Source: Ovis canadensis
Taxonomy: Eukaryota > Chordata > Mammalia > Artiodactyla > Bovidae
Reading direction: 5' to 3'
Length of the DNA stretch: 64,000 nt
NCBI RefSeq assembly: GCF_042477335.2
Contig: NC_091245.1
Location: 31,444,501-31,508,500 of the forward strand
Position 1 is the first letter of the stretch. Each line of letters starts with the position of its first letter. Below the pieces are notes generated by a model that saw nothing but the letters and a program-made list of their open reading frames with translations, was not told where the DNA came from and ran no database searches. Positions 63,860 through 64,000 of this stretch are shown here, piece by piece. The position numbers and the translations under genes are program-made.

Positions 63860-64000
63860 TGTACAGTCGTGACTGTCACCATAAAGTGTGGTAAGTGCTC
63901 AGAAAGAAAGCTGGACAAGAAGCAGCGGGAATATGAAAGGGGGATACCTGAGGTGACCAGACTCAAAGAAGAGATAGAGCTTGAGCTGAGACATGAAGAA
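63860..64000 (-). repeat. L2 fragment
   Basis: 'ctgaggtgaccagactcaaa' and 'cttgagctgagacatgaaga' match the reverse complement of L2 ('cttcaggtctcagctcaa' type). It is cut by the window end. Confidence 0.55.

Noticed and set aside
1..64000. CRISPR array, operons, ribosome binding sites, prophage or bacterial defence system
   Set aside because: The repeats are dispersed mammalian retroelements with poly-A tails and target duplications; there are no regularly spaced repeats and no bacterial gene structure.

Overview
The window is a stretch of ruminant (bovid) nuclear DNA with no convincing protein-coding host gene. The diagnostic evidence is the repeat set: BovB LINEs, the tRNA-Glu-derived Bov-tA SINE, the dimeric Bov-A2 SINE with its CAG-repeat tail, and CHR-type tRNA SINEs shared by cetaceans, hippos and ruminants. 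Together they are found only in ruminants, so cattle, sheep, goat or a close relative is likely; the species cannot be fixed by eye. Beneath them lies an older mammalian layer of MIR, L2, L1, hAT-type DNA elements and LTR fragments. Nearly every longer open reading frame falls inside one of these repeats or in antisense to one.

Layout. 1-700: a CHR SINE, a Bov-tA and an L2 tail. 1.9-6.3 kb: an old L1 that keeps its 5' UTR, ORF1 and the start of ORF2, split by two BovB pieces, one of which itself holds an L1 tail. 6.5-8.2 kb: an LTR-like element split by a Bov-A2 and a BovB. 8.2-14.1 kb: an old L1 split by the main object of the window, a nearly full-length minus-strand BovB (about 9521-13822) with a GC-rich 5' region, an endonuclease, a reverse transcriptase and two nested insertions. 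14.1-14.9 kb: a MaLR-type LTR with two Bov-tA copies. 15-31 kb: mostly old MIR, L2 and L1 remnants, Bov SINEs, a (CA)23 microsatellite and long unassigned stretches. 31.6-36.2 kb: a rearranged LINE cluster with a tail-to-tail L1 hairpin, three copies of a 28-bp sequence and two abutting BovB pieces. 38.5-43.1 kb: an L1 split by a 2.3-kb BovB. 44.4-47.2 kb: an L1 holding Bov-A2, BovB and CHR insertions, with a Bov-tA inside the CHR. 48-64 kb: MIR, L2 and hAT remnants, Bov-A2, a young minus-strand L1 with a 17-bp target-site duplication, a polypurine tract and an unassigned CpG-bearing segment at 63.25-63.66 kb.

How the parts relate. There is no operon or pathway. BovB supplied the retrotransposition machinery, and Bov-tA and Bov-A2 share its 3' end and are thought to be mobilised by it; L1 built its own copies. 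The nesting order gives a relative history: MIR, L2, old L1, hAT and LTR first, then CHR, BovB and Bov SINEs. By my coordinates BovB-derived sequence totals roughly 11 kb, about a sixth of the window. I found no undescribed biological system. The best leads are the near-complete BovB with its promoter-like 5' region, the inverted BovB pairs, the rearrangement at 32-33.4 kb and a few unassigned non-repeat segments.
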